From Malus domestica (Eukaryota; Streptophyta; Magnoliopsida; Rosales; Rosaceae), in the NCBI RefSeq assembly GCF_042453785.1, contig NC_091673.1, positions 8,391,001 through 8,455,000 of the forward strand: 64,000 nucleotides of DNA, in the 5' to 3' direction. Position numbers and translations under genes: made by a program. The notes under the pieces are model-generated. The model saw only the letters and a list, made by a program, of their open reading frames with translations. It ran no database searches and was not told where the DNA came from. Shown in pieces: positions 48,491 through 59,947 of this stretch; the stretch's first letter is position 1; each line of letters opens with the position of its first letter.

Positions 48491-49537
48491 TGTAGACATC
48501 GAAATTTCGGTAAATAAATGTTGACCGATAAATCAAAGTTTCAACGCTCATGTATTACATAAATTTTACACGTAGCGTATGTCTAAACAAAAAATCGAAA
48601 TAAGTTGGAAAAGTCATCAAATAGGACACATGTCAACATCTGGCAGAAACGACTTATTTCATCTGGAATATTATATTCAAAATTAGGCATTGGAAAATTC
48701 TATAAATAGAAGCCAATTTTATTCATTTGGGGGAACCAAAATCATTAGGCAAAATTCTGAAATTCTGAAGCTCTGAAGCTCTGAAACTCCGAAGCTCTCA
48801 AGCATCCAGGTTCCCGAAGAATCAAGAAAGCCTTCTTCATTCTTCGTTCATCGTTCTTCCAAGATCAAGCCTCGACGGCCCTTGGATCAACAATCATCCA
48901 CTTTCAAGATCAAGCCCCGACGGCCCTTGAAGAAAGCGTTCTTCGTTCTTCGTTCATCGTTCTTCCAAGATCAAGCCCCGACGGCCCTTGGATCAACAAT
49001 CATCCATCTTCAAGATCAAGCCCCGACGGCCCTTGAAGAAAGCCTTCTTCGTTCTTCGTTCATCATTCCCCGACGGCCCTTGAAGAAAGCGTTCTTCGTT
49101 CATCGTTCTTCCAAGATCAAGCCCCGACGGCCCTTGGATCAACAACATCAACAAATCCATACATCCAACCGTTCTTCAAGATCAAGCCCAAAAGCCCCTT
49201 GAAGATTCGTTCATCACCGTTATTCAAGATCAAGCCTTAACGGCCCTTGAAGAAACACTCATCCTCAAGATCAAGCCCCAACGGCTCCTTGAAGATCCGC
49301 TCAAATCCACCTTCAAAGATCAAGCCCACAACCCCTTGAAGAAACTTCCAACAGTTCATCCAAGATCAAGCCTCGACGGCCCTTGGATCAACGAAACATC
49401 CATAAATCAACACCTTACGGAGATCGAATCAGAGGATCAAAATAGAAAGAGATTGTAACCCAAAATCATCAAATACAAATATTATTTTGTGCACGTTGTT
49501 CTTGTCTCTTTCATTTCAGGAATTTTCAGTGTTCACA
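48491..49537 (+). repeat. 3' LTR of the gag-only element
   Basis: 1047 bp. It differs from the 5' LTR by repeat-unit number and an inserted TGTTGACCGA-type stretch near 48519. Otherwise very similar. CCAAC follows. Confidence 0.9.
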
Positions 49538-49570
49538 CCAACATTTAATTATATTAGGTATTGATTTTGA

Positions 49571-49797
49571 CTATTTCTAAAAAGTTCTCACATCCAAGCT
49601 GTTAAATATTGATTTTGACGGTCTTATTGAAGAATGGAGATAAGATCATGTCAACATAAATATCTACAAAAAATCTTAGATGTGATACGTTACCAAAAGT
49701 GGGGATATCAAGAAAACTTCAGCGAAATTTCAGGTGTGCTTAGTTGCTTACAACTTGGACAATAGCACAAGAACGTTAAACTATTTCCTAGCCCAAC
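49571..49797. repeat. 255-bp tandem duplication, right copy
   Basis: Partner of 42800-43013. After CCCAAC both copies continue ATTTA(A/C)TTAT, which confirms the empty-site reconstruction. Confidence 0.8.
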
Positions 49798-50135
49798 ATT
49801 TACTTATGTAAAATATTATAAGTATCCAGTTATAATGCGTAGAGTGTCATACTAACATGAGTAATTTAAGGCGTGCTTAAGCAACCTCACACATATAAGA
49901 CTATGGTGACTAAATGAAAACTCCTTTACTAACCTACATCGTACATGAATCACCTTATTACAGTTTTTAGTTTTAAGTTTAAACTAACAAGCTTGGCAAT
50001 ATCAAAGCTCAGCGTAAATCTTTGTGAACATTTGCTTCAATCAATGTTTCCATGATGTGGGACATCTTCCTATTTTGTGATTGGCGCAGTGTATTCGTTC
50101 TTTATTAATATATAAATAGCGCATTCTCCCAACAT
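49798..50135. other. Spacer, nothing recognised
   Basis: AT-rich DNA between the duplicated segment and the tRNA gene. The 40 bp just before the tRNA are AT-rich (TATAAATAG near 50111), as is common upstream of plant tRNA genes. Confidence 0.5.
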
Positions 50136-50175
50136 GTTGATATGGCCGAGTTGGTCTAAGGCGCCAGATTAAGGT

Positions 50176-50208
<33 letters not shown>

Positions 50209-50216
50209 TGTCAACA
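50136..50216 (+). tRNA. tRNA-Leu(AAG)
   Basis: A complete cloverleaf. The acceptor stem is GTTGATA/TGTCAAC and the D arm is GCC...GGC. The anticodon stem CCAGA/TCTGG encloses the loop TTAAGGT (anticodon AAG, reads CTT). The long variable arm TCC-GAAA-GGG is typical of tRNA-Leu, and the T arm is GTGGG-TTCAAAT-CCCAC. Box A (TGGCCGAGTTGGTC) and box B (GGGTTCAAATCCC) are intact. No intron. A T5 run near 50222 ends transcription. Confidence 0.95.
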
Positions 50217-50428
50217 TCTCTATTTTTCCGAGTTCAATATTTTTTATTTTTTTTATATTTTTAATGGGGTAAAGTGAGTTCCATGAATTTTAATTCGCGC
50301 CTAGAACAGAGACTGTTGAGCATAAAAAACAGTTGACATCCATTAGCTTCAACATTTCTTAAAAACATTGTACAAATTTTTCTTTGGCATCAGAACAACC
50401 TACAAAATGGAGTTGTGAGAAAGCTATA

Positions 50429-50626
50429 GGAGGCAGATTCTCTGCCCTCCCACTTTCCATGCCTCCTGTTTTGTGTGGTCACGGTTAAACCACATCAATA
50501 TTTTATATTATTTTTTATAGAGATAATAAGACAAAAAGAAATAGTAATATAAAATGTCAACGTGGCTTAATCGTGACCACACAAACAGGAGAGCACGGGA
50601 AGTGGAAGGGCAGAGAATCTGCCTCC
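50429..50626. mobile_element. Hairpin MITE, Mutator type, copy 2
   Basis: 198 bp with exact 9-bp duplications AAAGCTATA at 50420-50428 and 50627-50635. The arms start GGAGGCAGA. Same family as 28873-29073, with the central loop containing TAGAGATAATAAGACAAA. Confidence 0.9.
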
Positions 50627-50988
50627 AAAGCTATAACCTTGCACTGCAGGAGCATTGACTATGAATTTTTACAAAAAATAACGACCCCAATTAAATATAA
50701 CTCCCAATAATACACGTTCGATTCAATTCGACAATCAAATAACAGTGTCTTTTTCTAACCAATGCTACTTGCATTGCTCCATTGGATGATCAATGATGCT
50801 TGCATTCGTACTTATTTTCTCTTGTTTCTGCTTAACTTCTAATGAGCCATGCATTCATTGGTGCAACCCCCCGTCGTAGTTATATAGCTCTCCCACGTCC
50901 TTGTGTAGCACCATCTCTTACAATTCTCCATCGCCAAAAATTCATTTCCGTTGAAACAAAAAATTCAATGAAAAAGAAAATAAGAAAC

Positions 50989-53165
50989 TCAGAATACTTG
51001 TCTGATGTTGACGTTGATTCTTGAAGTTTGGATGTACTCTAAAACACAAACATCCTCCTCGTCGGAGAACTGCTTCTCAAGAGGCACAATTTCAGCATTT
51101 TCTCCCTCAGTGAATATCCGAGGCACGCCTGCAACACAAGAAAGCCAAGCCGTTACCTTATAAGGCTGTAAATACAATACCCTACGAAATCACAACCACA
51201 GTTAAGTGTTGTGGTAAATGGCAAGCCGCACTGTTTATCACAAGAAAGCACACGAGAGTAAAAGAAAGGTGAAGATTCGCATTTACCATGAAAGCATTCC
51301 CTTGCTTCCCCGGCCATAAGTACAACATCACCGCTTCGAAGGAACATTGCTATTGGAGGATCCTCCCTAAGCTTTCCACCCAAAAGGAAAATTGCTTTGC
51401 AGCCTAAACTGAGGAAAGTGAAAGACATTTCAGCTCCTAAGGATATGTATATTATTAGCTCTATATCCTTTTTTTCTTGATGGACAACCCGGATTGAAAA
51501 ACAAAAATGAAATGGCATGGAAAGATACCTCATGCTTACGATAGGCTTACTCCAATCAGCTTCCATGTCATCAAGGTGGCCCCCAAGCATATCGCCTAGA
51601 CAAAGAAAAACAGAAGACGGAACAAATGTAAATTCTAGCTTGTTCATACCTTCATACCAAAAAGAAACAACATTCAAATCGTTGGTGAGGAACTCTTTCG
51701 TAGCAATACCTGGGCCAAAGTAGTTGACTATTGCACCTTCAGGCTGGAACTCTTCACCCGGAGGCATTGCAGGTTTTGCAAGTCTTTTAGCCAGTTGACA
51801 AAGTGTATCAGGGATTTTGTTATGTGGGAGAGAGACGTCATAGTTTCGCTACACCATGAACATATTTTTGGTTCGATATGTATTGTGAGGAAACTCGAAT
51901 GCATCAAACAAAGTCTCAAATTGAACTGATTTACCAATAGATATCAGAAACTATTCATTGCTTACAAAGGGTAACAACTATTTTTAGGTTGAAAAGTACA
52001 GTTTCCATTTATTCTCGCCTAAATCGTGTGGCATCCAAGCGGCATGCAACTTTGGTTTAGTAAAAATGCATGATAGGCTTTCTAGATTGAAAAGAAAAAT
52101 TGGACCAACACCTACCTTGGACCATTCAAATTGCAGGCCAAGGGTGCTCCAACGCAGTTTCCGTAATAAAACTGAAGCCGAGACTGATTTTCCTGAGTTT
52201 CCTTTTGACGACACTTCATGTTCCTCAAAGAACTTCCACCTGTCAGCATCCCCATTGCTGACAGCAGAACTACATTCAGAATTTGAACTCCCTTCTGCAA
52301 CCAGAACTTTCCTCTCCTTTGCCGCAGAAAATAAATCACTAATAGGCCCGTAAAATGCATTGTGATTTGTTCTGTTAGGAGGCTGCGGGAAGATGGTTAA
52401 ACTCTCCCTTATCCATTGGCATTGTTCTTCTACACTCAGTGCTCCAGGAACGAAATAAAATCCTGTAACGTTTCCAAAAGGAGATACCAATTCAAATCCG
52501 TATAACTAATTTTCTTTTGTTCAAGCGGTATTCTAATTATATGTAATCTAAACTACTAGAATGGGGATTCGAACTTTGGTGCGACTTAGGGTGAACACTG
52601 CTCTAGTCAACTTGGCTACGCCAGGTCTATAAACTGAAATTAGTCAATTCAAATCCCTATAGTACTAGTTACTAACGAACCGCGTATGAATTCAAATCCC
52701 TAAAATACATTAGCATTCATCCAATGTAGGAGAAATAAAAAAAAAATTGAGTGCATCAAAAGCATATAATGGAATTATGAAAATGCATTGACAGAGAATA
52801 GGCTGTTGCCTGGGCGATTTTCTATGGAGAAGACGGGTCCGTCAAAACCGCATTGAACCGGAACGATTCCCGGCAGGAGCACAGCCTTCTGATTGTAGGA
52901 TTCTAGAATTGACTTGAAATCCAAGACCTGGGATAAATCCACCGGTTTCGGTTTCCTTTTCCTGATAAACAAACGAAATTGCACGTTTAATTATTTACGA
53001 AATTGGAGTCGGAATCGGAATCGTCAAATTACATGTTCGGGAATTGAATTACTTTTTGGAGGATTTGTAAGTGTCTTCGTAGTACAGCTTGTACTTCTTC
53101 TCCGCTCGTCTGAAAGCGGTTCGCTCCGAATCATCCGGGACCGTACCGGATTCGGATCCGTACAT
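50989..53165 (-). CDS. ALKBH1-type 2-oxoglutarate/Fe(II) dioxygenase
   Basis: An AlkB-family oxidative demethylase; relatives act on methylated DNA or tRNA bases. Seven exons join in frame: 53165-53053, 52961-52810, 52462-52116, 51848-51710, 51595-51529, 51408-51287 and 51128-50989, giving 359 residues. Iron ligands are H257 and D259 (GGHLDDM) and H313 (ECFHG). The 2-oxoglutarate RxxxxxR signature is R350-R356 (RINVNIR) near the C-terminus. PGALSVEEQCQW begins the conserved core. The start fits MYGSESG, as I recall it from the Arabidopsis homologue; an upstream in-frame ATG at 53276 exists but is not supported. The intron after exon 2 uses a GC donor (AG|GCAACA). It is divergently paired with the DUF493 gene. 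Confidence 0.9.
52520..52632 (-). mobile_element. tRNA-derived SINE in an intron of the ALKBH1-type gene
   Basis: On the minus strand a box A-like TAGCCAAGTTGACTA (52604-52618) is followed by a box B-like AGTTCGAATCCCC (52563-52575). The spacing fits a SINE head. It lacks a cloverleaf and lies in the second intron in gene sense. Ends are approximate. Confidence 0.55.
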
Positions 53166-53479
53166 TTCGGCGAGTCGCCTCGGGCGGCGATGAGTTAACT
53201 CGGGGCCGGGAAACAGAGTGAGCAAGGTAGTCGGAGAGGGGGGTTTCACTAGGGTTTGATCGCGCGGTTGCAGCACTTCGGCGGTAATTTCTTATAGCCC
53301 TCCAAATTCCACGGAAAAGACTTTTAAGCCCTTACTGATGCTGCTCACTAACCCAATTTCAAAGGATAATTTCGTCTTTCTCAATTTCAAAGAATCTCCT
53401 TAAATTATCTTCTGGGACAGAGAAAGGAAAACAAAAGAAAACACGAAACAATCTCCTCGGAATCCAAAAAGGACCAGAA
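53166..53479. promoter_or_regulatory. Short divergent promoter region
   Basis: Only 314 bp separate the start codons of the ALKBH1-type gene (minus) and the DUF493 gene (plus), so both promoters and leaders must share it. No clear TATA box on either side, as in many housekeeping plant genes. Confidence 0.6.
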
Positions 53480-56313
53480 ATGGCGTGCAGGACTGCGCTA
53501 CGATCCGCTCTGCTAATAGAAGCGTGGCGACCCGTTCATTTCGCTCGGAGCTCCGCCTCCGCCTCGTTCAGGACCCGCGGGTTCTCCTCCCCCAGGCTGA
53601 GCCGCCACTTCAGGACCCGGGACATCCACTTCGCGCGACGGACTCACCTCAACCGCGCCCACAACGAGAACTCGTCGGATTTGTCGGAGGACGACCAGGG
53701 CCCGCCGCAAGAGGCCATCTTGAAAGCAATTTCAGGTTTCGCTCGCCTCCGAGTCTCAGAAATTTATATGCTTATAATATTAATTTTTGGTATTTTTTGA
53801 CTCGTTTTTGGTGTTGAAATTGGATATAGAGGTTTCAAAGACTGAAGGGAGAGTTGGGCAGACGACGAATGTGGTTATCGGAGGCACGGTGGCGGATGAT
53901 TCTACGAATGAATGGGTCGACTTGGATCAGAAGGTATTGATAAACCATTGATTTGCTTTTGATTAATTTTGATTCAGCAGCTGACTTTTAACGCTTAGGA
54001 ATAAGTGAATAATATTTTCAACGTGGTTGTGTATATAAAATGGTGTTAATTTGTGTTATCTAAGGTAAATTCGTATCCAACTGTTAGAGGGTTCACAGCA
54101 ATTGGAACTGGAGGGGATGATTTTGTGCAAGCTATGGTTGTTGCCGTCGAATCCGTAATTCAACAACCGGTCCCTGAGGTATACATACTTACGTACAATC
54201 ACAATATATGTGTATATAACCCTTGTTGTGACTGCCCATCATTTGCAGTTATTTGATAGATATATTTATGAATTGGTCTAATGCATGTATTTGCAAGCAT
54301 TATGGGTACCTTGCTGAAATCAAACCATTATGTGGACGTACAAGTACACTTGTGTAGTTCAGTAGGCTGTTGTTTCTTTCGGATCAAATTGTTGCACATT
54401 GTATTTCATTGAGTGTATCAATGTTCATGAAATGTATTTTTTTATGCAAGCGATGTTGGGGGAGGGGGGAAGCCAACCTAGGACCTCGGGTGCATGGGTA
54501 AATGATTTTGACCACTTCAGCTACAAGCCCCGTGCTTTATTACTTGTGTATTGAGTAGTTCAATTGGAGATGAATAGAATAGGAAACTGGCAGCTAATTT
54601 CTGAGTTGATTTCTTGAGTATGTAAATTTATAGACTGAAACAAGTGAATTATGATAGCCAAAGAGGTGCTTGTTGTCTTAAATAATGCGAGGACATATTA
54701 TTGCAATGTCAAGTATATGCTAAACTATAAGCAGAGACGTGGTGCATTGGAGTTGTTTCTTAGACTTATGTGTATGTCCTTGAAATTATGATCGGTAGGC
54801 TTAAGGTAATTTTATTATTTATTAGGGTCAAGAGGAGACCTTATAGCGATGTATTCTACCATGCCCCTCCTGCCCTCTATTTTTGTACAGAACATTATGA
54901 TTCCAACCAAAGTAAAGTGTCACTGTAGTTTGGGGGCAAGAATTTTAAGATGTACTGGTAGACAGCCTGAGGAATTTTTAGATGTACTGATGGACAGTTT
55001 TATGAGAAACAAGGAGCAGCTTTGACCGGTTATCATGATGGAAAACTAATCATGGTTTATGCAGTTGCCACTGAGAAATATCTTATTGGAAGTTCAAAGC
55101 TCCTGAAAAGGAGTGAGAAAGTGATAAGAGGCTAAGAGTATGAAATGTGCCAGAAAAGATGTTGAGCATATACTAGGTTTGAATTTGAAAATGCGGTGCA
55201 AAGAGTTGGGCAGGCTGCATATGTCGTAAAAGGAACTAACCAACTTCTCTTTTGAGTGTGGTAGGTACTTTGCCAATCATTGATTAAAAGAGGATCTGTT
55301 GGCTAGAAAAAAATGTGGTATACGTCTTGCCCTTAGTGCTCATAACTGAAACTAGCTCTTGATGTGAACTTGTTGAGGGTAAACATGGAACCAACCATAT
55401 GGGAACTGACTAATAGTTGAATTTGAGCATAGTTTAGTGTTCTCGCTGATTTAAGATGGCTCAGAAACAGGCATAGCAAATGGTCTGCGGACTTTGCTCC
55501 CTCTAGGCTATAGCCAAATGCTTATCTATTGGGATGCATTTTGAAGTATAGACGGTTGAGTGGAATACGAACCTGACAAATTAAGATCAATGGGTGCCAA
55601 ATTATTATTATTTTTCCTAACGCCCGATTGTATGGATTTTTCACCAATAAGATAATTGTGAATGGAAGGAACATAACACTTAAAGAACTGGGAGTTTTTG
55701 TCTTCTTGGCTTGGTCTCAATTGCTAGTAATCATGACTTGACATTTGTTTTAATTTAAACTTAGTATAAGGTGAAAAGTGAAATTCATTTACTCCAAAGG
55801 GCTTATGTGGTAGGTCGTAGGATGGTGCAACATGTAACAGCAAATTCAGCAATCCTTGTGCTGCAATCCATCCTTGTGCTGCAATCCATTTTGTTGCCCC
55901 TTTTGAATTAAGATGAAAAATTTGAGTGTTGATATGGTTGCTGATGTCTGATCTATCAAGTGCACAAGTTCAATTCACTCACAAATAATGAATGCAAAAG
56001 TTAGATGGAGCTTATATGCTCTTTTTTATGGCAGGGTCATGTGAGGCAGAAGGTATCATCAAGGGGAAAATATGTATCTGTAAACATTGGACCCGTTCAA
56101 GTAATTTCAAGTGAACAGGTTTTCCCCTCCCTCCCCTGCACTCTCGCCATGAATTTGCTAATGTTATTTCTCTATATCCATTATGCAGACAATCTTCAGG
56201 CAATAAATGGATAACGATTATAATTTGATGACGTGGAATTGTATTGTGATTTCCAGGTCCAAGCTGTATACAATGCCATGAGAAGAGATGATCGGATGAA
56301 ATACTTTTTGTAG
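53480..56313 (+). CDS. DUF493 (YbeD-like) organelle-targeted protein
   Basis: Five exons join in frame: 53480-53735, 53830-53933, 54065-54178, 56035-56118 and 56257-56313, giving 204 residues. The first 55 or so are rich in Arg, Ser and Ala with almost no acids, a transit peptide for plastid or mitochondrion. From about residue 120 the YbeD/DUF493 fold is visible: YPTVRGFTAIGTGGDDFVQ, then QKVSSRGKYVSVNIGPV and a C-terminal helix (VQAVYNAMRRDDRMKYFL). Bacterial YbeD is a small ACT-like protein of unclear function, so the role is unknown. Intron 3 (54179-56034) is long and contains a SINE-like insertion. Its promoter is shared with the ALKBH1-type gene. Confidence 0.85.
54455..54540 (-). mobile_element. 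Possible SINE in DUF493 intron 3
   Basis: Minus-strand GGGGCTTGTAGCTGAAGTGG has a box A-like core. The box B-like part (GAGGTCCTAGGTT) is degenerate. An A-rich tail, ATAAAAAAATA, follows toward 54437. Antisense to the gene. Confidence 0.4.
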
Positions 56314-58364
56314 TGGAATACTCCATTTTTATCGTGCATCTGTACAGAGTGCCAATTTCTAGCGTCCTCCCCAGTGCCCTTCTCAAGTCTGGTTCAGATT
56401 TGGGCTAATTCATGATACTAGCGATCTGAGCAGTCGTTCAAAATCTATCCATCTACTCGCTCGGGATGTATTTAGGTATAATTCAGAAAGTAGGCATTCA
56501 TCAATCTGTATTACTCGACTATATGTTACTGATTATATGAAAGGCCAGATTCTTAGCAGTTTCCTGCTATTTTTTTTCTTTAATGTCGGTTTTAGAAGTA
56601 TAAGAAACGAGTCGATTTTAGTCGTAATTTTTTAGGGGTAATTTGTTTGAGGTCACGAAATATTTTCATCATATTTGAGTAATGCAAACCAATTATTCGT
56701 AAAGCAATAATGTGTTTGGTTGGAGAGGAGATGCTCCCGACATATCAGTTGAGCAAAATTCCACTCGTGTACTGCAAACACATGCAGCGTTTTGCTTCCA
56801 ATCTTTGGCTTAAAGGAGCAACCAAATCGCTGCCATGCGGCGTCTCGTACACAATTGACCTTTTGCAATCAACCAGCGTTGGAAGGGGCTAACGCTAAAG
56901 TGATCGAACAAATCCAACACTAAGTATCATTCTTAAAGAACGATAACACGACTAATGTTAATTCGGTCTAACGTCACTTAGTTTCACTTTGTTTAACGAG
57001 ATTTTGAGTTCAAATATCGTGAACGACAGTTATACACAAGTTAGCTAGTGATTGGATTCCAAGCAGCATGCGTGTAATAGTTCATGGATGTGAATGTTTA
57101 GGACCACATCTACTTTTGAATTATGGTTGGGATTAATTTAAAGCATTATATTGATAATCATACTTAAGCCCACATCATTAGGCATGTAAATTAATCCATG
57201 CTTTGGGGAAACAATATTTTTCTTTATATATCTAAACTACAAAAAGTGACATTCAAACTTGAGTGCAGAGAAAAAAACATAATGCTTTAAAATAAATTAA
57301 CGCATGATTTTACGAGTCCCTATCAATTTTAGAAAGATCCCTGAATGCATGCCCTCCTCAACGACTCGCCATCTCTCCCAACAATTTAATTAATCTTTGA
57401 TGACCTAATACTTGGTACCTTTATTAATTTACTGCTACTTGTTGCCATTTCATCGTCTCCAACTTTTTTATATCCTTATTTTTTGGAACTTAGATCGATC
57501 GACGCAGTCACGCAGGCATTTCGGTAGAAAAAATATACAAACTCAAGGTGACACATGTTTAAAATTCAAAACTTGAACCATACCTACTTTGTTAATTTTT
57601 TGGTTTGACTCAACCAAGCATTATGTTACCCATTTACAAGTAAATTTGATAATGATTGCTTACTTGAAACGGAGAAATAATAAATCTGAAAAGTTAGGAA
57701 TAAGAATGAAATGGTACATGGTCACCTATTTTATCAATGTAATTTTTGGTTTTTTAGGTATTAGATTATAGATTAATGTAATGTGAAACTCGTATACTTT
57801 TTTATTCTGCATGTGGCAGTAAAGGAAAAAGTAATGAATTCGGGAAGTTAAGAATAAGGGAGAAGAAAATGGAACAAGATCACTTAATTCACATAGTCAA
57901 TGTAATTTATGATTTTTCAAATATTAAATTACTAATTGTAATGTGATCATGTGTGTGTAAGCAAAAATTGAGAAAGTCAGGAATTTGAATAATTTAAATA
58001 CATATTCCATGTAAACCTACCATAAACCTCTAGAAATCAAGATTGTACACAAGGGTTAATTAACCTTAATAATTATTGTTAGCTGAGCTAATCAAGGTGA
58101 ATATATAATTGAATAAACTATGATTGATATCCTACCTAAATGCTGTGTGTGGGTATTGCTTTCATCACTTGCTGGCATTGCTCTCTTTGTCTTGAAGATA
58201 TATGGTTTTATTTTAATCTTTCAATTTGATACCCCACCCTGCAGCATATAATCTTCATATAACAAAAGACTAGTCTCAAGTCTTCACGACCGCCTTTCTG
58301 GTTCGACATTTCTGTTTCCTCTCCCAATTTTCTATGTTCTGCTTCTGAAGGAGTGAGAAGCAAC
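56314..58364. other. Intergenic DNA
   Basis: The 3' UTR of the DUF493 gene, then AT-rich DNA. An imperfect direct repeat of about 160 bp spans about 57670-57790 and 57830-57950 (GTCAATGTAATTTATGATTTTT against ATCAATGTAATTTTTGGTTTTT in part). No other gene seen. Confidence 0.5.
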
Positions 58365-59947
58365 ATGGGAAGAAACAAACAAGAAAAAGACACCATGAAT
58401 CGCAAACTCAAGGTACATATATACGTGTGTGTGTGTGTATATATTTCCATAAACCTTTCTCTGTAACTGTATTATTACTTCAAAGCTGCTCCTAATTGGC
58501 ATAAGGAAGTGATTTACGTTCATTCATTCTCTCCATGTGCACAGCCCGTTAATTTCAGTCGCTTGGTTCTCTTTGGTTATTCAATCCAAAGGCCAGAGAT
58601 AAATAGGGTGTGCATGAAGAGAAAATGAGTGTTTGGAAATCACTTTCCGTTGACATATCTTGGCATAGTGAAATTGGCTAGAGCATTATGCTCTCTCTCT
58701 GCACTCAAGTTCAAATTGTTCTCCCCGTAGTTGAGATAATTAGAATAAGGAAAAATATTGTTGCTAAATGTGAGCTGTAAATTTCCAATTCTTTGCTCTT
58801 TAGGATATAGTAAGAGGTGAACTCCAAGGACTGGCTTCAGGTTCTTCACCAAACTCAAGAACTCAAGATGGAAGACCAAGCAGCATGATAGTTAAGGTTA
58901 GTGAATTCTATCCCCTACTTTTTTCCTTTTTTAATCGTGACGGTCACATCATCATGTGGTACTACTACTAATTTACGTGTTAACTGAGTTCCGCCATACT
59001 TGTTTGAATCACAGAAGGCAATCACCATGTTTCCTGCTCACTTGATAGCAGAAGCCATATCCTCACTCAGAGGCCTTGATCTGAGATGGTCAGGTCCAAT
59101 CACACCAAGTGAGATGCTCTATGTTCAGCAATACATCTTCGCAAAGTACCCAGAATACTGCAATGGACTAGTGGAAGATGTCGAAAAACTATACATCGAT
59201 AATCTTTTGATCAACAAAGAATCCTCAGGAACTCCACCCTATGATAAGCTCAAGTTACCCAAGAGTGTGACAGCAAAGGAGTTGTCCCCATTCAGCAGCA
59301 CTCACTCCGACTTGGACAGGACTAAGATGGAACCCTCAAGACTTCTCGACATCCTGACCAAGAAATCCTCGTTCCAGGGTAACTTTGTATCCATTCCTGA
59401 GGTCCAAGCAAGGAATAGGGCATTGAAGCAATGTGGGTTGCAAGAGGAGGACTATTTAGTCATTTTCATGTCAAATTACAAAGATGCAATGGTGATGATT
59501 GGTGAGAGCTACCCTTTCTTCAGAGGAAATTACTATATGACCATTGTGGGAAAGGAGACTGATCCCATAAGGGACTTTGCAAGTACCAAAGAATCTAGGG
59601 TTATTTCAGCACCAGAAACTTGGTTGGATTTGAGGATAAAAGGGTCACAACTTAGCCAGTACTTTAGGAGAAAGTGCAAGTATAGTCCCAAAGGAATGTT
59701 TTCCTATCCTGCCACTGTCAATGGGACTAAATACTCAATGCATTGGATCTCGGAGGCACATAGGAACTCATGGCATGTCCTGCTTGACGCAACCGGCTTG
59801 GTTTTGGGGGAGGACCGGTTAACGCTTGCGCTGTACCGACCGGATTTTGTGATGTGCACCCTCAACAATACACACACCCAGCCATCCAGCATCACTTGCC
59901 TCTTGGTCAGGAAAAACACATTTGACACTATGACTAATCCAGCCTAG
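58365..59947 (+). CDS. PLP-dependent transferase-fold protein, molybdenum cofactor sulfurase-like
   Basis: Three exons join in frame: 58365-58412, 58804-58896 and 59015-59947, giving 357 residues. It resembles the plant family related to the aminotransferase-like domain of molybdenum cofactor sulfurase: IPEVQARNRALKQCGL, ESYPFFRGNYYMTI, APETWLDLRIKGSQL, HWISEAHRNSWHVLLDATGL and ALYRPDFVMC. In true sulfurases the stretch after PDF contains the PLP-binding lysine in an FYKIFG-type motif. Here the sequence reads CTLNNTHTQPS, with no lysine, so classic PLP chemistry is unlikely. It is shorter than the relatives I recall (over 550 residues). Exon 1 is short and hydrophilic; its start is the first ATG in frame. 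Confidence 0.75.

Larger units (their letters stand above)
43014..49537 (+). mobile_element. Gag-only Ty3/gypsy element (TR-GAG-like) with captured kinase fragment
   Basis: LTRs of 953 and 1047 bp start TGTAGACATCG and end GTTCACA. They are flanked by CCAAC at 43009-43013 and 49538-49542. The primer-binding site ATTGGCACGCCCGGTGGG follows the first LTR, and the polypurine tract AGTGGGGGCATT precedes the second. The 4.5-kb interior encodes an intact Gag but no protease, reverse transcriptase, RNase H or integrase. In place of pol it holds an 81-bp array, an inverted receptor-kinase fragment, a module shared with 34560-34990 and more LTR-type repeat units. Intact Gag with missing pol is the pattern of TR-GAG elements. 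Confidence 0.9.

Noticed and set aside
52556..52626. Candidate tRNA gene on the minus strand
   Set aside because: Box A and B motifs are present but no cloverleaf forms; called a SINE instead.
53049..53276. Upstream ATG at 53276 as start of the ALKBH1-type protein
   Set aside because: The extra 37 residues are not recalled in relatives; MYGSESG at 53165 matches the expected start.
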